Assembly (NCBI RefSeq): GCF_000143415.4
Contig: NW_003314261.1
Span: 5,095,053 to 5,159,052, forward strand
Length of the DNA: 64,000 nt
DNA from: Selaginella moellendorffii
Lineage: Eukaryota; Streptophyta; Lycopodiopsida; Selaginellales; Selaginellaceae
Reading direction: 5' to 3'
Shown here: piece after piece, positions 45,841 to 58,034 of the stretch
How the letters are laid out: the number at the start of each line of letters is the position of its first letter
Position numbering within the stretch: position 1 is the first letter of the stretch
The notes under the pieces: generated by a model
Databases searched by the model: none
Seen by the model: the letters and a program-made list of their open reading frames with translations, nothing else
What the model was told of the DNA's origin: nothing
Program-made: the position numbers and the translations under genes

Positions 45841-48107
45841 TCACAGTGCAGACTGCTGTCCTCCAGCTACAAGCTCTTCCACTTTTGGAGACGCTCTAAT
45901 GATACCTCTGGTAATGTATGCTTGATTGTTTTCTTCGATGCTTTCTACCCTGGAAGGAAACAAGAATAAGTGCGTTGACTTGCTTGCTCATGTTACACAC
46001 CTGTAAAGATAGTTAACCATCATCCCTGCACTCTCTTTGAGCCCTTTCTTGGATTTATTGCCCATCCAGTTCAAACGTTCCATACTCTGTAGAATTCACG
46101 CGAAGCTTCAGAATGAAAAACCGTGGACTTCACTTACAGCCCCATTGCGTAGATGGAAGTTTGCTACCGGATCCAATGCCTTTCCACGTTTCTTTTCAAG
46201 TAGAAGATATCTGCCCAAAGGAGTTGGTCAAAACCATCAGGAAAAACTAGTCTCATACCTTGCACATAATCTCATGAGAGGCACCTTAAGAACTGCTGAT
46301 AGTTGTTCGGACTCGCCCCACTGAGGATCAGATGCTCCCAAAATTCTATACATTATTGACTCGCCGCTCGTATCATCGTCTCTGTCAGGACTGTTGTAAT
46401 TGCTATTACAGTAAAAAACCTTCGAACTTATGTTACCCGCAGGCGTCTTTCAAAGCTTTTTCTTCGTGAGCCAAAAGCAACTTCTCTTTGAAGGTCCTCT
46501 GCTCATTTCCTTCGAAACAGAACGACGCGAGTTTAGGAAGCAGCCATTTCAGAAAGAACGGTATTGGGCTTAAAGTTGAGAAAGTCTGAAACAAAAGTTG
46601 TGAGCACAATAGCATACAGGGTTTACTATACCTTAATTTGAGGCATATCTTGCTGCAGTAAGCGGAGCACCCGTTTGATAAGGAAGTTTCCCAAATCTAT
46701 ACCTGACAAGCCTGCCTGTGTATTTAGCTTTATCAAAAGGAAACTATACACAGAGCAAAAAATGTAGAACCTGAGTCGACGAAATAGCATAAAAGATCGC
46801 ATGTGTCGCATCTTCTTCGGAAATAGGTGGCTTGTCAAACAATACTTCCTTCAGAACATGAAGAAACGTTATAAGCTTCCGCAAAAAGCAAGACAACGAA
46901 CCCATACCTGAATGGAATTACTAATGGTGTCCGTGAGGGCGACTTCTATGAACACAAGCGGTTCCCCTAAGAAAAACAAGTCGCACTACTTAGCTCCCCT
47001 GTATAGACATTTACCTGGCATAGCAGGATGGAAATAACCAAAACACCGACGACCAATGCCTAATCGTCGCTTAAGATCGTACAAATTACTGATAGGATGC
47101 ACAGCCTGCATAAAAACAAGACTCGACAATCAATGTCTTCTCAACCACCAGAAAACTACCTCATATCGGACAATCTTTTCAAGCAATGAAGCTGCGTCAT
47201 TCCAAGTAACCTGGTGAAGTTCCAGACACGCAGGACTTAACCACGTTGAAAATAGCGCTCGCAGCTCGAGATCGAGAGCTCTCAGCGCTGGAAGGTTGTC
47301 ATCACTGCAAACACCACTGGTTCAAGTGGCCAAGTGAGAAAACAAAAGATACCGTAAAGCAGAAAGCAGATCAGCACGTAGGTCCACCAAAAACTTCAAG
47401 CCACCGGCTTGGCCATTCATCTGCTCAAACAATCTCACCGATAGCGGCATCAAGGAAGCTCTCAGATCCCGTTCTGTTCGAAACTGGGCTGCTTCGAGAG
47501 GATTTTCTCCGTCACCAGCTTTGCTTTTCTCATCTGAAAGATAGAGGAGAACATTACACAAAAACTAGCCTTTCGTACCATCGTGCAAGCTAAGATAATG
47601 CTGGATGAGATCCTTCACTCTTTTCTTGTCAACTCCGAATTCCGTGGAGAGTATCTTGAGGGCCCTTTGCCGATTATCCCAATCCAAGCGTTCATACTCC
47701 TAGAAATGCTGAGTGCTGGCAAACTTAGACCCAGATCAATCAAAGTATAGCGTACTACCTCTCGGAGCTGGACGAGGCTCTTATCCGGCATGTCGGGATT
47801 TTGCAAATGGATCGCATCGTGCATAAGCTTTTGCACGCGCTTGAGGATTCTATACTGGTTTTAGCTATAGGTTTTCCTTTTGTAACGACAATCTCTTACC
47901 TCTTCGACAGCTCGGTGTCTTCGATCAGCGAGACATTCTTGGAGGCGCTTGGATTCTCGGCCCGAGGGATCGATTGCTTCATAATACCTTCTGGCTGAGA
48001 GAATCCCGTGGATCTGAGCTCGCAGGAATGGAAAATCAAAGAAAACTCACGATTTTGCCCTCGTCGCGATGGCGCACTAGGTACCTCGCTACTACTCGCC
48101 GCCACAT
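45841..48107 (-). CDS. MLYCD: Malonyl-CoA decarboxylase
   Basis: This enzyme converts malonyl-CoA to acetyl-CoA and CO2. Exon 1 (from 48107) reads MWRRVVARYLVRHRDEGKI and splices to IHGILSARRYYEAIDPSG. Further exons give YERLDWDNRQRALKILSTEF, LKFLVDLRADLLSAL, WNDAASLLEKIVRYEAVHPI, RRCFGYFHPAMPGEPLVFIE, VALTDTISNSIQEVLF, HAIFYAISSTQAGLSGIDLG and FLIKRVLRLLQQDMPQIKTF. SPIPFFLKWLLPKL, RYLLLEKKRGKALDPVANFH and SMERLNWMGNKSKKGLKES follow. The protein ends GGQQSAL, stop 45841-45843. The C-terminus is only a weak peroxisome-signal match. About eleven introns. Confidence 0.93.
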
Positions 48108-48380
48108 TTCAAAACAACCTAGCTCGATAAAGCCGTACAAGTGGCGCACAATTTCGTGCCATTTGGTAGTTCGTGTCGTACCTCTATTGGGCCATATGGG
48201 TCACTGCCAGCTCGAGGCCATGGTGGTGGAGGCGCCACACGCTAGGGCAGCTGTGAAGGCCAGGGTTTCGCGCGTTGCGCGCCTCGACGATCCGGAGGAG
48301 CTACATTCTAGGATCCTTTAGTTTCTCGTTTCGATCGATTCTTCTCCAAATCGATCGCTCGGCGGCAGGGGCTCTGAAAT

Positions 48381-50190
48381 ATGCATCCGCGGCAGCAGAT
48401 CCGCTCGGCCAGGCCGGTGACTTGCCATTCTCTGGCGCAGTCGGGCGATATCGATGGATTGCGCGTATTGCTTCACCAAAATCCGTCATTGATCAACTCG
48501 CGAAACCCTGTGGTGAGTTCCTCGAGTGATTTCCCTCTTTCTCGGCTCTAGCAATGGATTGTCTGAAATCTTCTCTTCTACGGCAGATGTCCCAGACCCC
48601 TTTGCAAATGGCAGCTGCCAGCAACCAGGATGATGCCGTGAGGTTCTTGCTCGAATGGAATGGACCGGAGAGAGCCGATCTCGAGGCTACGAACATGGTA
48701 CGTATGCTTTACTGTCATTTGTCTACTTCAGTTTTTAGTCGCTCTCTCGCAGTATGGAGAGACTGCGCTGCATCTAGCAGCGAAGAATGGCTCCACCGAC
48801 GCTTTGAAAGTACTCTTGAAGCACAACGCTCGCAAAGAAGCCAAGGCTCTGGTAAGTTTCTATGCCTCCTCCAATGTTTACGTAGACTCAATGCTTCTTT
48901 TTTTTCAGAATGGAATGACGCCTTTGCACTTGGCTGTCTGGTCTTCCGTGAGAGCGCAAGACTGTAAAGCAGTCGAGGTGCTCCTGGAGCACAACGCTGA
49001 TGTATCTCTGGAGGACAACGTATGCAATTTGTTCTTTTTCTTTCCCTGATCGTACTCAAGTTGTGAACAGGAGAAGCTCACTCCGCTAAGCCACCTTCCG
49101 AAGAGCTCGGGAAACGAGAAGCTGCAGGAAATGCTGGAGCGCCAGCTCGATCTACAGAGGAGGCAGAAAGCGGAAAAAGCGTTGTCGGGCTCAAAGCTGA
49201 AGATGCTGGAGCTGGAGAAAGAACTTGAGAAAATTGTCGGTCTAGACGACCTCAAGCTCCAGCTTCGCAAGTGGGCTAAAGGAATGCTCCTGGACGAGAA
49301 ACGACGAAGCCTTGGCTTGAACGTTCCCAAAAGAAAGCTGCCTCACATGGCATTCCTTGGCAATCCCGGTACAGGTATGCAGCCATGCTTTTTTTGTAGA
49401 GTTCTATGCTCATCAGAAGTTCTGACCGTCGTGAATAGGGAAAACCATGATTGCGCGTTTGCTAGCCAAACTCTTACACATGGTTGGCGTCTTGGAATGC
49501 GATAAAGTTGTTGAGGTCCAGCGAACTGATCTGGTTGGCGAGTTCGTCGGTCACACGGGCCCAAAAACAAGGAAAAGAGTAAGCATCTATCTCTACGTAG
49601 AACGCCTTCTAATGTTTCTGTCTCTCTTTTTTCTTGTTCAGATCAGAGAAGCTGAAGGAGGCATTCTCTTCGTGGACGAGGCCTACAGACTGATACCAGC
49701 GCAGAAAGCAGATGACAAAGACTACGGAGTTGAGGCGCTGGAGGAGATCATGTCAGTCATGGACAGTGGCAAGGTAGTGGTGATCTTTGCTGGCTACGCA
49801 GAGCCCATGAAGCGGGTCATCGCAAGCAACGAAGGCTTCTGCCGGAGGGTGACCAGGTTCTTCCACTTCCCCGACTTCAGCACAGAGGAGCTGGCAGAGA
49901 TGATCCACCTCAAGCTCAAAGAGCAACACGAAGACTCGCCAACCTTCGGCCTCAAGCTCGAACCGGGATGCACTGCAGGAGCCATTGCGGAGCTCCTGGA
50001 CCGCAAGACAACAGAGAAGCAGCGCAGCGAGATGAATGGTGGCCTCGTCTGGCCGCTGCTCGCCAACGCCAAAGACCACCTCGACTACAGACTAGACCTG
50101 GACTGCTGCGATTCGGACGAGCTCGTGTCCATCACTGTCGAGGACCTCGAAGCCGGTTTGGAGCTCATTCCCAGGCAGCAGTCACTCTAG
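48381..50190 (+). CDS. Ankyrin-repeat AAA+ (CbbX/SpoVK-type) ATPase
   Basis: The N-terminal half has four ankyrin-type repeats over five exons: VTCHSLAQSGDIDGLRVLLH, TPLQMAAASNQDDAVRFLLE, YGETALHLAAKNGSTDALKV and NGMTPLHLAVWS with KAVEVLLEHNADV. A coiled, Lys/Glu-rich linker (LQRRQKAEKALSGSKLKMLE) leads to an AAA+ domain. It has LPHMAFLGNPGTGKT (Walker A rebuilt across an intron), the EFVGHTGPKT pore-loop region, GGILFVDEAYRL (Walker B) and VIFAGYAEPMKRVI, with the Arg-finger region FCRRVTRFFHFPDF. Stop 50188-50190. CbbX relatives remodel Rubisco in red-lineage plastids, but ankyrin/AAA fusions in plants are a separate group of unknown role. Confidence 0.9.
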
Positions 50191-50373
50191 AGAACCAATC
50201 ATCCATTCATTCATCGATCGACGTACATTTTCGACGCTATAGATAGCTACACGACAGCAGTATTCTTTCGTCACGGACGGCCATCGACTCGCCACGTGTT
50301 TTCGACCGGAGCCACTAGACTGAGGATATTTCTCGTGTGCCGGGCGTGTGGCTTCCAGGTTCCAACAACAACA

Positions 50374-50783
50374 ATGGTGGGGGGTGGCATTCTCGGTACC
50401 GGATTTCAGCTAGCAGTGGTACCAGCAGCAGTGAGAACTCCTCTTGCATCGTCGAGGAGCGTGAGAGTGCGTGCTCAGGTCCAGGAGGGAGAAGCATCAT
50501 CGGTGGTGCTCAATCCCTCTATCCGAAAAGACGTGGAGAAAGTGGTCGACACAGTGGTGGTGGGAGAGATCTCCAAGCCGGTGACAGCATACTGCAGGTG
50601 AGTAACGCTTTTCACTTCCTAGTTTCCATCTAGAGATTGTATTGGTGACTACATCTAACTGGAATGGCTTTTACTTCCAACAGGTGTTGGAGATCTGGAA
50701 CATTTCCTCTGTGTGATGGGTCTCACATGAAGCACAACAAAGCCACTGGTGACAATGTTGGGCCACTCTTGCTCAAGAAATAG
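50374..50783 (+). CDS. NEET: CDGSH iron-sulfur NEET protein
   Basis: Two exons: 50374-50597 and 50684-50783. The leader [20 protein letters not shown] plus Ser/Arg sequence looks like a plastid/mitochondrial transit peptide. The single CDGSH domain has all cluster ligands: [17 protein letters not shown] (three Cys and one His), followed by [18 protein letters not shown]. Domain and length match the plant NEET protein that carries a labile 2Fe-2S cluster and acts in iron and redox balance. An upstream in-frame ATG at 50296 would add 26 residues; the second ATG gives the better transit peptide. Confidence 0.92.
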
Positions 50784-50982
50784 AATATTCTTTGGTTGGT
50801 CTATTCTGTCTCTTTTTAGAGTGAAATAAACCTCTGGATGATATTATTCTTTGTATATTCTTTTTAGTTTAGATTTAATATTAATTTGAAGGTAATTATT
50901 ATTTTCTCTATGTTTGAGATTTTTATTTTAAATAATTATATTACAAATATATGAGCTGTGAGTATATGAAATACAGATATAT

Positions 50983-51147
50983 AAGATTTTGATAGTTATT
51001 GAATTGATTTCAATTAGAATTACTTCCTNNNNNNNNNNNNNNNNNNNNNNNNNNNNNNNNNNNNNNNNNNNNNNNNNNNNNNNNNNNNNNNNNNNNNNNN
51101 NNNNNNNNNNNNNNNNNNNNNNNNNNNNCAATAACTATCAAAATCTT
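50983..51147. repeat. Inverted repeat flanking the assembly gap
   Basis: The 19 bp at 50983-51001 (AAGATTTTGATAGTTATTG) is the exact reverse complement of 51129-51147, immediately after the run of N. Weaker inverted similarity continues outward for about 30 bp. The gap therefore lies inside or beside a palindromic structure. Confidence 0.85.
51029..51128. other. Assembly gap, 100 N
   Basis: Exactly 100 N, the conventional placeholder for a gap of unknown size. True spacing across it is unknown, so features on either side may not be adjacent. Confidence 0.99.
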
Positions 51148-51949
51148 AATAATAATATACAGTATCATAACTATACATTTAACGTCTCTTCTCAAAGGAT
51201 AAAAAAAAGAAGTTAGGCTCTCTTGATATCAGAAGGAGGCACTAATAAATTTGTAAATAGTGTATAATTATTTATAATCCTTTTATATGAAACACTTCAA
51301 CTGTTACATATACACAATTTCTTAAGAATTAGTTTGTTGAATATTATGTCTTTAGAGTGATTTCTTCATACGCTAAATCTTATAAACTTGTAATCCAATT
51401 TGTTACAACACTTGATACAATTGGACAAGGAACCTTTTAGACAAACCACACACTATAAAATTGGAAAAACAAACTCAACATTAAATTATTCACTTTGCAT
51501 TCTATAAATGAACAATGGTAAGAGTTATAGTGCTATTGTTGTTCCTAAGTGTTAAGTGTTATGAAAATTTTGTTTAAACTAATGGAAGATTATATGTCAA
51601 ATATTAATTTCATGATTTAGCATAGGTAGCTCATAGGAATCGCAAAGGTAAACTTAATTCCATTGGCAATATAAAACTATAACTATATAAGAGTTTCTAT
51701 GGTAAAGCACCAATGGAACTTTACACCCTCATAACATATGATACTAAAGAAATAATAAATAATTATCCCAATCCAAATGTTAGAAATTCACATACTTTAT
51801 GATCATCCCCTTGAATGTCCAAATAAACCCATCAAACTATTTGTCTATGGATGATAAACACTTATTAAAACATGGTGTATCCTCAATAAAGATAAAACAT
51901 AAAATGATTAAACTATGAATATGTAACCATTATTTGAGAAAATCCACTA

Positions 51950-53700
51950 TGCTAAAATACCACCCAATTAAGGAGGAAGTATTTACAACAGTCATAAATA
52001 TACTAATAAAAGTATTAACTTCTACTTAATGAGTTAAATAGTCAAAAGCAATAATGATAAACTCATTGTCAACAATCAACCACAAAAGAGGCCCCATCAA
52101 ATCAAATACTACTAACTCAAACAAATGAGAAATTATAATTGACCCCAACCATCCTTCTATAACACAAGGAAGAGTATTAAGAACTTGGCATCAAATGCAA
52201 TTATGCATATATTAAATAATATTACATTATACATATTGTTAATAAAAAAATCTATACAACTTCTCATTCATACAATGATGTCCCATTTAGAATAGAAGAG
52301 TTATGATAAGTATAAAAAAAGCATGAAATAAAGATAAAAAACATCACTAACTGCAAATGGTTATCAGGATCAATCTCCATAAAGTAAAGAATATTATCCT
52401 TAAGGCAATATTAAGAATGTAAATGTTAAAATAAGAAATCATTAGTAAGTGATGAAAGATTTTTAAACTCATCATGAAGCCTTTGAATCCACAACTCAAC
52501 TTTTTAAGCCTCATGAATCTCAGATAAATCTAGTTTTGCACCTTTTGGACACTAAATATCAAACACAATAACTCTTGACAACATAAAATCCTTATCTAAA
52601 AAATCTATTGATGTTGTAATAATAGGCTCGCAAGGAACATAAGCAACATCAAAATCATATATCTTAAACTTTATAGCTCACTAAGCAATACATCTAACTA
52701 GGTTCTTTTACTTTAATCATACAATGACTATAATATCATCACCCTCCAACAATGTCTATGAACCATCCAAATATACATTAAGCTTATCAACACTCTAAAT
52801 TATTGTAAGACACTCCTCTTTTATGAGTTAGCTAATAAGATAATGCTAACTATATGCATTCATGCTTTCTTTCATTAACGCACTTCCAAAATTAATATCA
52901 AATGTAAAATGAAAAGTTAAATATAATTAAAAAGAGTGTAAACAATAACGAGAGACAATCCATAAAAGTTTAAATAAAAACGGAAAGGGCTTATAAATAA
53001 AAGTGTACTTTCTTTTCCAATCAGTGAAAGATCTTGGGATATTTAGGATTAAGTGTCTTTGGGTTTGAATAATACTAAGTTGAGTGACCTCTTAAGAAGT
53101 CCAAATTAAGGAGTTTACAAAAAGTTGTCAACACTTCTTTAAAACTCTTAAATGCCCACTTACAGTATTAAAGCTAAATGAAGGATGATGTTGATAACTT
53201 CAACAACACTCACAATGATATAATACAATTAGAAAGATGATCAATAAAATAACTAAAATACTACATCTTACCAAAGAAGTGCTGCACATAATTCATACAC
53301 TTTAGACTTCAAAACAACTATATGTTTGTCAAAATAAATTTCCAAACCCTCACAAGAAATGCAATACCTAAGATAAATTATTTCCCAAACATATACTTTA
53401 GTTTCAAACTAGTTTCCTATAGCGAATCTAACACCTTACAAATATCATAGACATACTCCTTTTATGTCCTCTTTGAGTGGATCAAGTTATTATCAATAAA
53501 GTCAATAATCACCTTTTACATATCTCAAAAAACCTCATCAATCATCCATTGAAAAGTTACCAAAGTATTGTTTAAATCAAACAGCATCACCAAAAACTCA
53601 TATAAACCAAATGGTGTATGGAAAGTAGCCTGAGAAACATCCCTTCAGCTATTAACACTTACCAATACCAGATCTTATTTGATGAATTAACAACTTTTCC
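51950..53700 (-). mobile_element. Decayed Ty3/gypsy retrotransposon, pol region
   Basis: The minus strand of 53,527-53,626 reads TPFGLYEFLVMLFDLNNTLV then TFQWMIDE, the signature reverse transcriptase block of gypsy elements, with substitutions at key sites. The minus strand of 52,017-52,105 reads FDLMGPLLWLIVDNEFIII then AFDYLTH-stop-VEV, the integrase core block around the first catalytic Asp. Order (RT at higher coordinates, integrase at lower) and about 1.5-kb spacing fit a gypsy pol on the minus strand. Stops and frame breaks separate the pieces, and the whole is strongly AT-shifted, as expected after long methylation-driven C-to-T decay. LTRs were not recognised. Confidence 0.8.
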
Positions 53701-55250
53701 CAAAACAATTTAAAAAATCAGCAGTGTGAGGAAGAGGGTATATAATTAGGATAATCATATTGTTTAATAAAAAATTAATTGATTTAAAATTAAATACTTT
53801 TATTAAGCTTTCTCACAATGAGATTCTTTAGAATTTAAGACAATTATATAACACCCTTCTCCATGTAAACTTTGTATTTGAATTTTCTAAAATGTTACTA
53901 AACCTAAGACTCACTACTCAAACCTAAGAATACAAAGATTGATTGAAAAAGTGGGTATATTATTTTTGTTCATATGCTCTTTTTCTTTATATTGAACTAT
54001 TTTTCAAACCATTTTCTTTTATTGGTTATAATCTGAGAGGTCATCTATTTTAATACTATTCAAACTCAAGAATACTTAACTCAAAGTACCTCAAAACCTT
54101 AACTAATTAGAAAAAAGAATGCACTCTCATTTTTAGCCTTTTCCTTTTATATTTGGTTACTTACAATCTAGTACCTCTTTAACATTTATGTGTAAAATCT
54201 TGTCCCCCCCCCCCCTCTCTCTCTCTCTCCACTTTTCCCATATTTGTAAAGTGTTGTAACATTTTGGTTTGTGAATCTTGCAATACTGTAAACAACCATT
54301 ATTCAACTTATGTTTAATGGTTTTAATCAAGATTTTATGAGATATTCCAATAGAGTCGTTAAGTGAGATGAAATGTTGAAACTACATCACTTATAAGGGG
54401 AGTCCACTAGTTAGTTTGGTATTTGCATTAAGAACTTGCTAGCATGTGTGGATCTTAACATATGTTAGCCACTCTGTTCTACCATATGTGTGGTTTTATT
54501 AAAAAAATTATTCTAAAAAATAAAATTATTATCCACAGCTAGAGAGGACATATAAATGCAACATAAAATAACAAAATTCCTTTTGTTATACATCTCCTCT
54601 TTGTTGTCTTAGCATGTGATTCACAACCACAATAGTCACTTGCTGAAGCCAAATGTGAATCCACAATAGCATGTGTGGAAGAACCTCTCAATACACTATC
54701 AACACTTTCCTCTAAACAGTGTGTAATGACAATCACATTTATGAATGTAGTGTGTCAAAAATATATATGAACATTCTTGATTTGTGTGTACAGAATAGCA
54801 TAAAACTAAGGCTGAAACAAAATATACTAAAATAAGCTAAGCCATTTTCTATGTGTACTTCTTTTGTAACGGAATATCTAAATTTTATAAAACTCATATA
54901 TAGCATCACTTAATTTGCATAATAGTAGTGCTATTCATGTTTATATTATTTATTAATTTAATTGATCAATATGTGATTCAATTAAAAGAGAAGTCAATAT
55001 GAAGTCAAATCAGTATTCATCACATATTTGTGGCCATAATGGTCATATATTAGAATGATTTGGTGAAAGTTTCAAACTCGCATTGACTAGTGACCTTATT
55101 ATACTCTACAATGAACTTTCTATATAACCATATATGCATCTTTTTAAATTTATAATAATTATATTGTAAATGTTTATGGTCTAACTTTACTCTTCATACT
55201 TTAAAGCGTTAGAGCATCAATTATAGAATTCATCTTAAGCCCAAAATGTG
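53700..55250. other. AT-rich gene-poor region
   Basis: No gene is supported. It probably includes the upstream remains of the gypsy element. A homopolymer/dinucleotide tract, C12 then (CT)n, occupies 54,204-54,230. The short minus-strand frame at 54,539-54,736 shows no recognisable domain and I do not call it. Confidence 0.6.
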
Positions 55251-55254
55251 CAAA

Positions 55255-55470
55255 ATTGTGATATAATTATAAACATGTTTATAATTTATAAATACAAGAT
55301 TAATCTTATTGCATACCAACCATAATATGGTACAATAATTAAGAAGTGTTTAGGAAAGTTTATAAATTATAAACATATTTATAAGTTATAATACAAAATT
55401 AGTCTAAATGAATAACAACCATTAGATGGTTAAATATCCTAGAATATTCAAGCATCTTTTAAATATCAGG
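55255..55470. repeat. AT-rich dispersed repeat, copy 2
   Basis: Second copy of the repeat at 16,645-16,860, same orientation. The 31-bp block 55,343-55,373 is identical to 16,738-16,768; the flanks match imperfectly. An internal short duplication (ATTATAAACAT-TTTATAA) occurs in this copy. Confidence 0.7.
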
Positions 55471-55648
55471 TTAATGTTTGAGATTCTAAGCATAATGTTG
55501 GAGATATGCTCCACCCTAAGAAACAGTTGTTTCTTATCGATTGTGTTTATTTTTCTTGTGTCGTTGCCACCTATGCCCAGGGACAGCGGCCTCACCAAAG
55601 AGAGTAGTTCTTATAGGCGAGAGTTAGAAAAAAGGATCACAAGTAAAA

Positions 55649-56685
55649 ATGGAGCAAGGCAAGAAGGATCTCCATCTCTATGTTAACATCATCTCACAGC
55701 CATCACGAGCAATTATTATCTTTTGCAAGTAGTTCAATTCTTTTCTTTGCTCCAAAGTTTTCCATGATAAACTTTTGTATGTGCATATAGACTGAACAAC
55801 ATAGAAGCAGAGGTTCATCACCTTGACATTTTGAAGGGAGAGCACAAGACGACTGAGTTTAAAGGTAAGGTACCATCTTTTTTCTTGTTTCATGAGGACT
55901 TCTTTCATTTTTCTAGCAATCAATCCCATGGGCCAAGTTCCAGCAATTGTGGAGAATGGATTTAAGCTCTTTGAAAGGTCTCTTAAAACCTACTATTATA
56001 GCTTGATCAGACTTACAAGTAAAATTCGCAGCCATGCAATCCTGAAATACCTTGCTGGAACCTGTCCTGGAGTTCCTGATAACTGGTAGGTTTATACTAA
56101 AAAGTCCCTAATGAAATCTGCTTTTGTTTTGGATCAGGTATCCATCAGATCCACAGCAGAGAGCTCAGATCGACAGTATTTTAGACTGGCACCATGGAAA
56201 TCTTCGCCGGGGTGCAAGTAAGTAAATATTTGATTCTATGAATCCGATTAACCATAAGATTTGGACACGCCCTTTGCAGCTGGCTTGTTCATGGCAGAAG
56301 TGATATTTCCCATGAATGGTGCTCCAAAAGACACCAAGGCAATTGCAGATGCAGAGAAAACTCTGCAATCTGCTCTCTCAAACATTGAGGACATATGGCT
56401 GGATGGAAATACCAACTTTCTGGGAGGTTCACCTCAGCCAAGTGTTGCCGATTTGATCCTTTCCTGTGAGATTATGGAGCTAGAGGTAATTATCTTTACT
56501 TCCTTTTCTACCACCTAGCCTTCTTACTTGTTTTGTGTCAGCTCTTGGGGGAGGAGAAGTATTTGTCCTTGTTGGACTCCAAACAAAAGATAAGAAAATG
56601 GTTAGGCAATGTGAAGGAGACCCTCTCACCACATTTTACCGATGTCCATGACTCCCTTATTAGAGCATTTCAAAACAAAACATAG
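55649..56685 (+). CDS. GSTT: Theta-class glutathione S-transferase
   Basis: The start at 55649 reads MEQGKKDLHLYVNIISQPSR, with the catalytic Ser region SQPSRA of theta GSTs, then AIIIFCK. Next come LNNIEAEVHHLDILKGEHKT, the cis-Pro motif INPMGQVPAIVENGFKLFE (glutathione site), HAILKYLAGTCPGVPDNWYP, RAQIDSILDWHHGNLRRGA, LFMAEVIFPMNGAPKDTKAI, LGGSPQPSVADLILSCEIME and YLSLLDSKQKIRKWLGNVKE. It ends FQNKT, stop 56683-56685. The C-terminal domain motif for helix capping (SVADL) is intact. Codons are more AT-rich than the genes before the gap. It detoxifies by glutathione conjugation or peroxide reduction. Confidence 0.9.
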
Positions 56686-56936
56686 GCGAACAGCAATTTG
56701 TTTGTCAAAACAATAAAAGGGACAACAATAATCGCCTTTCATGTGATTGTGCTTGGACGATTCTGGTGGAAGAGACTCCAAATCTGTGGGAAAAAACCAA
56801 ATAAAGCTAATGATGAGTCTTTAGGACCATTCTCCAGCTTAGTGGCGTTAGTCGGAAAAGGGCAAAGACTTAAAACAACATATTTAAGGATATTTGCAAT
56901 TTTAATTTTAGAAAACTCAGTTAATTAAAGATTTAT

Positions 56937-57479
56937 TTGGTTCTTATTAGAGCAAGGGAAATGCAACTGCCCCGAGCAACAAGAATAATCACACTCTGCA
57001 GAAGCTTGATAGTTGTGGTGATGCTCACAATAACAGTTAGATCAACTTTGATGAACTTGATTGGAGTCCACACAAGAATGGCATTGCTCAGATACTTGCA
57101 AATGACGCCAATGATAATTGGGCAAGGATCACAATGATCTCAAGGATGATAATCACCGGATAAAGGATGACACATAGGACGAGGTCCTTTAGACTGGCTA
57201 TAAGTTGAGTGACTATTCGAAGTACTTTGTCAACTACATCCAGTGGGACACCAATGTCTGATGAAGTTCCATTTGTAGGAAGTACCTCCTTTAGAGTCTC
57301 ATAGTGCCTTGCAAACAAATTTACATGGACAAAGAGTCAAACAAAACTTTAGACCAAGTTATATATACTATACCAGAGAGGTCTCCACTAACATCGCTGT
57401 CTAACGCTGAAACATGAACAACACTCACAAGGAGGAGGCAAGCAAATGGGAGAACGAATGCTATGCTTGTTTTTGCCAT
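56937..57479 (-). pseudogene. Decayed copy of the small secreted hydrophobic protein
   Basis: Exon 1 (from 57479) is intact: MAKTSIAFVLPFACLLLVSV then VHVSALDSDVSGDLSG. Exon 2 (TMR-type sequence with TLKEVLPTNGTSSDIGVPLD and VVDKVLRIVTQLIASLKDLV) aligns with the gene at 58,035 but lacks 12 bp (the KVPL codons). It then lacks 19 bp where the intact copy has TACATCCCTGGTGGG, shifting the frame to an early stop near 57,090. The remaining homology runs on to about 56,950 in the wrong frame. Confidence 0.8.
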
Positions 57480-58034
57480 TTTCTTCAATTTAATTTTCTA
57501 TTATTTCTTGGATAGTGTGAGTCATCCCTTTAAATACTCGACAAATCACACCAAACTTTTAAGCCACCTGTAAAGTAAATCAGGACTTTTGCAATGAGTA
57601 TATCTTGAATATTTCATTATATCTCATTGAATTGCTTTTCAAAATAGGAGAATAGCCGAATATACTCGTTCAATTATTGGATTCAAACCAATCGTTCCAG
57701 TTATTTGTACGTGACAAGAAAGTGAACTTCAGAATTGTTGACATCACACTACAAAGGGCATGTCCGTCTTTACAAGGGACTAAGTTGCTGTAGCAGCTGC
57801 GAGGGGCTAGCTGAAGGCTGGCAGAACTGACTCTATCTATAACTAGCATAAGCATGCGTAGAAGTCAAGAAAATTTGGCATAGTCAATATAGGTCTAAAC
57901 GGTGGTTTATTTTATGTAAAGCTAAACTTCTCACCATTGGATTTCCTAGTTGAAAAAGAAATGAATTTCCAGTTTAAAAAACACATTTAATTCAAGATTT
58001 ATTTTATTTTAAACATTGTGCATTTTATCAGAGC

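Noticed and set aside
50928-51216. Open frames spanning the run of N
   Set aside because: They exist only because N was translated as unknown; no sequence supports them.
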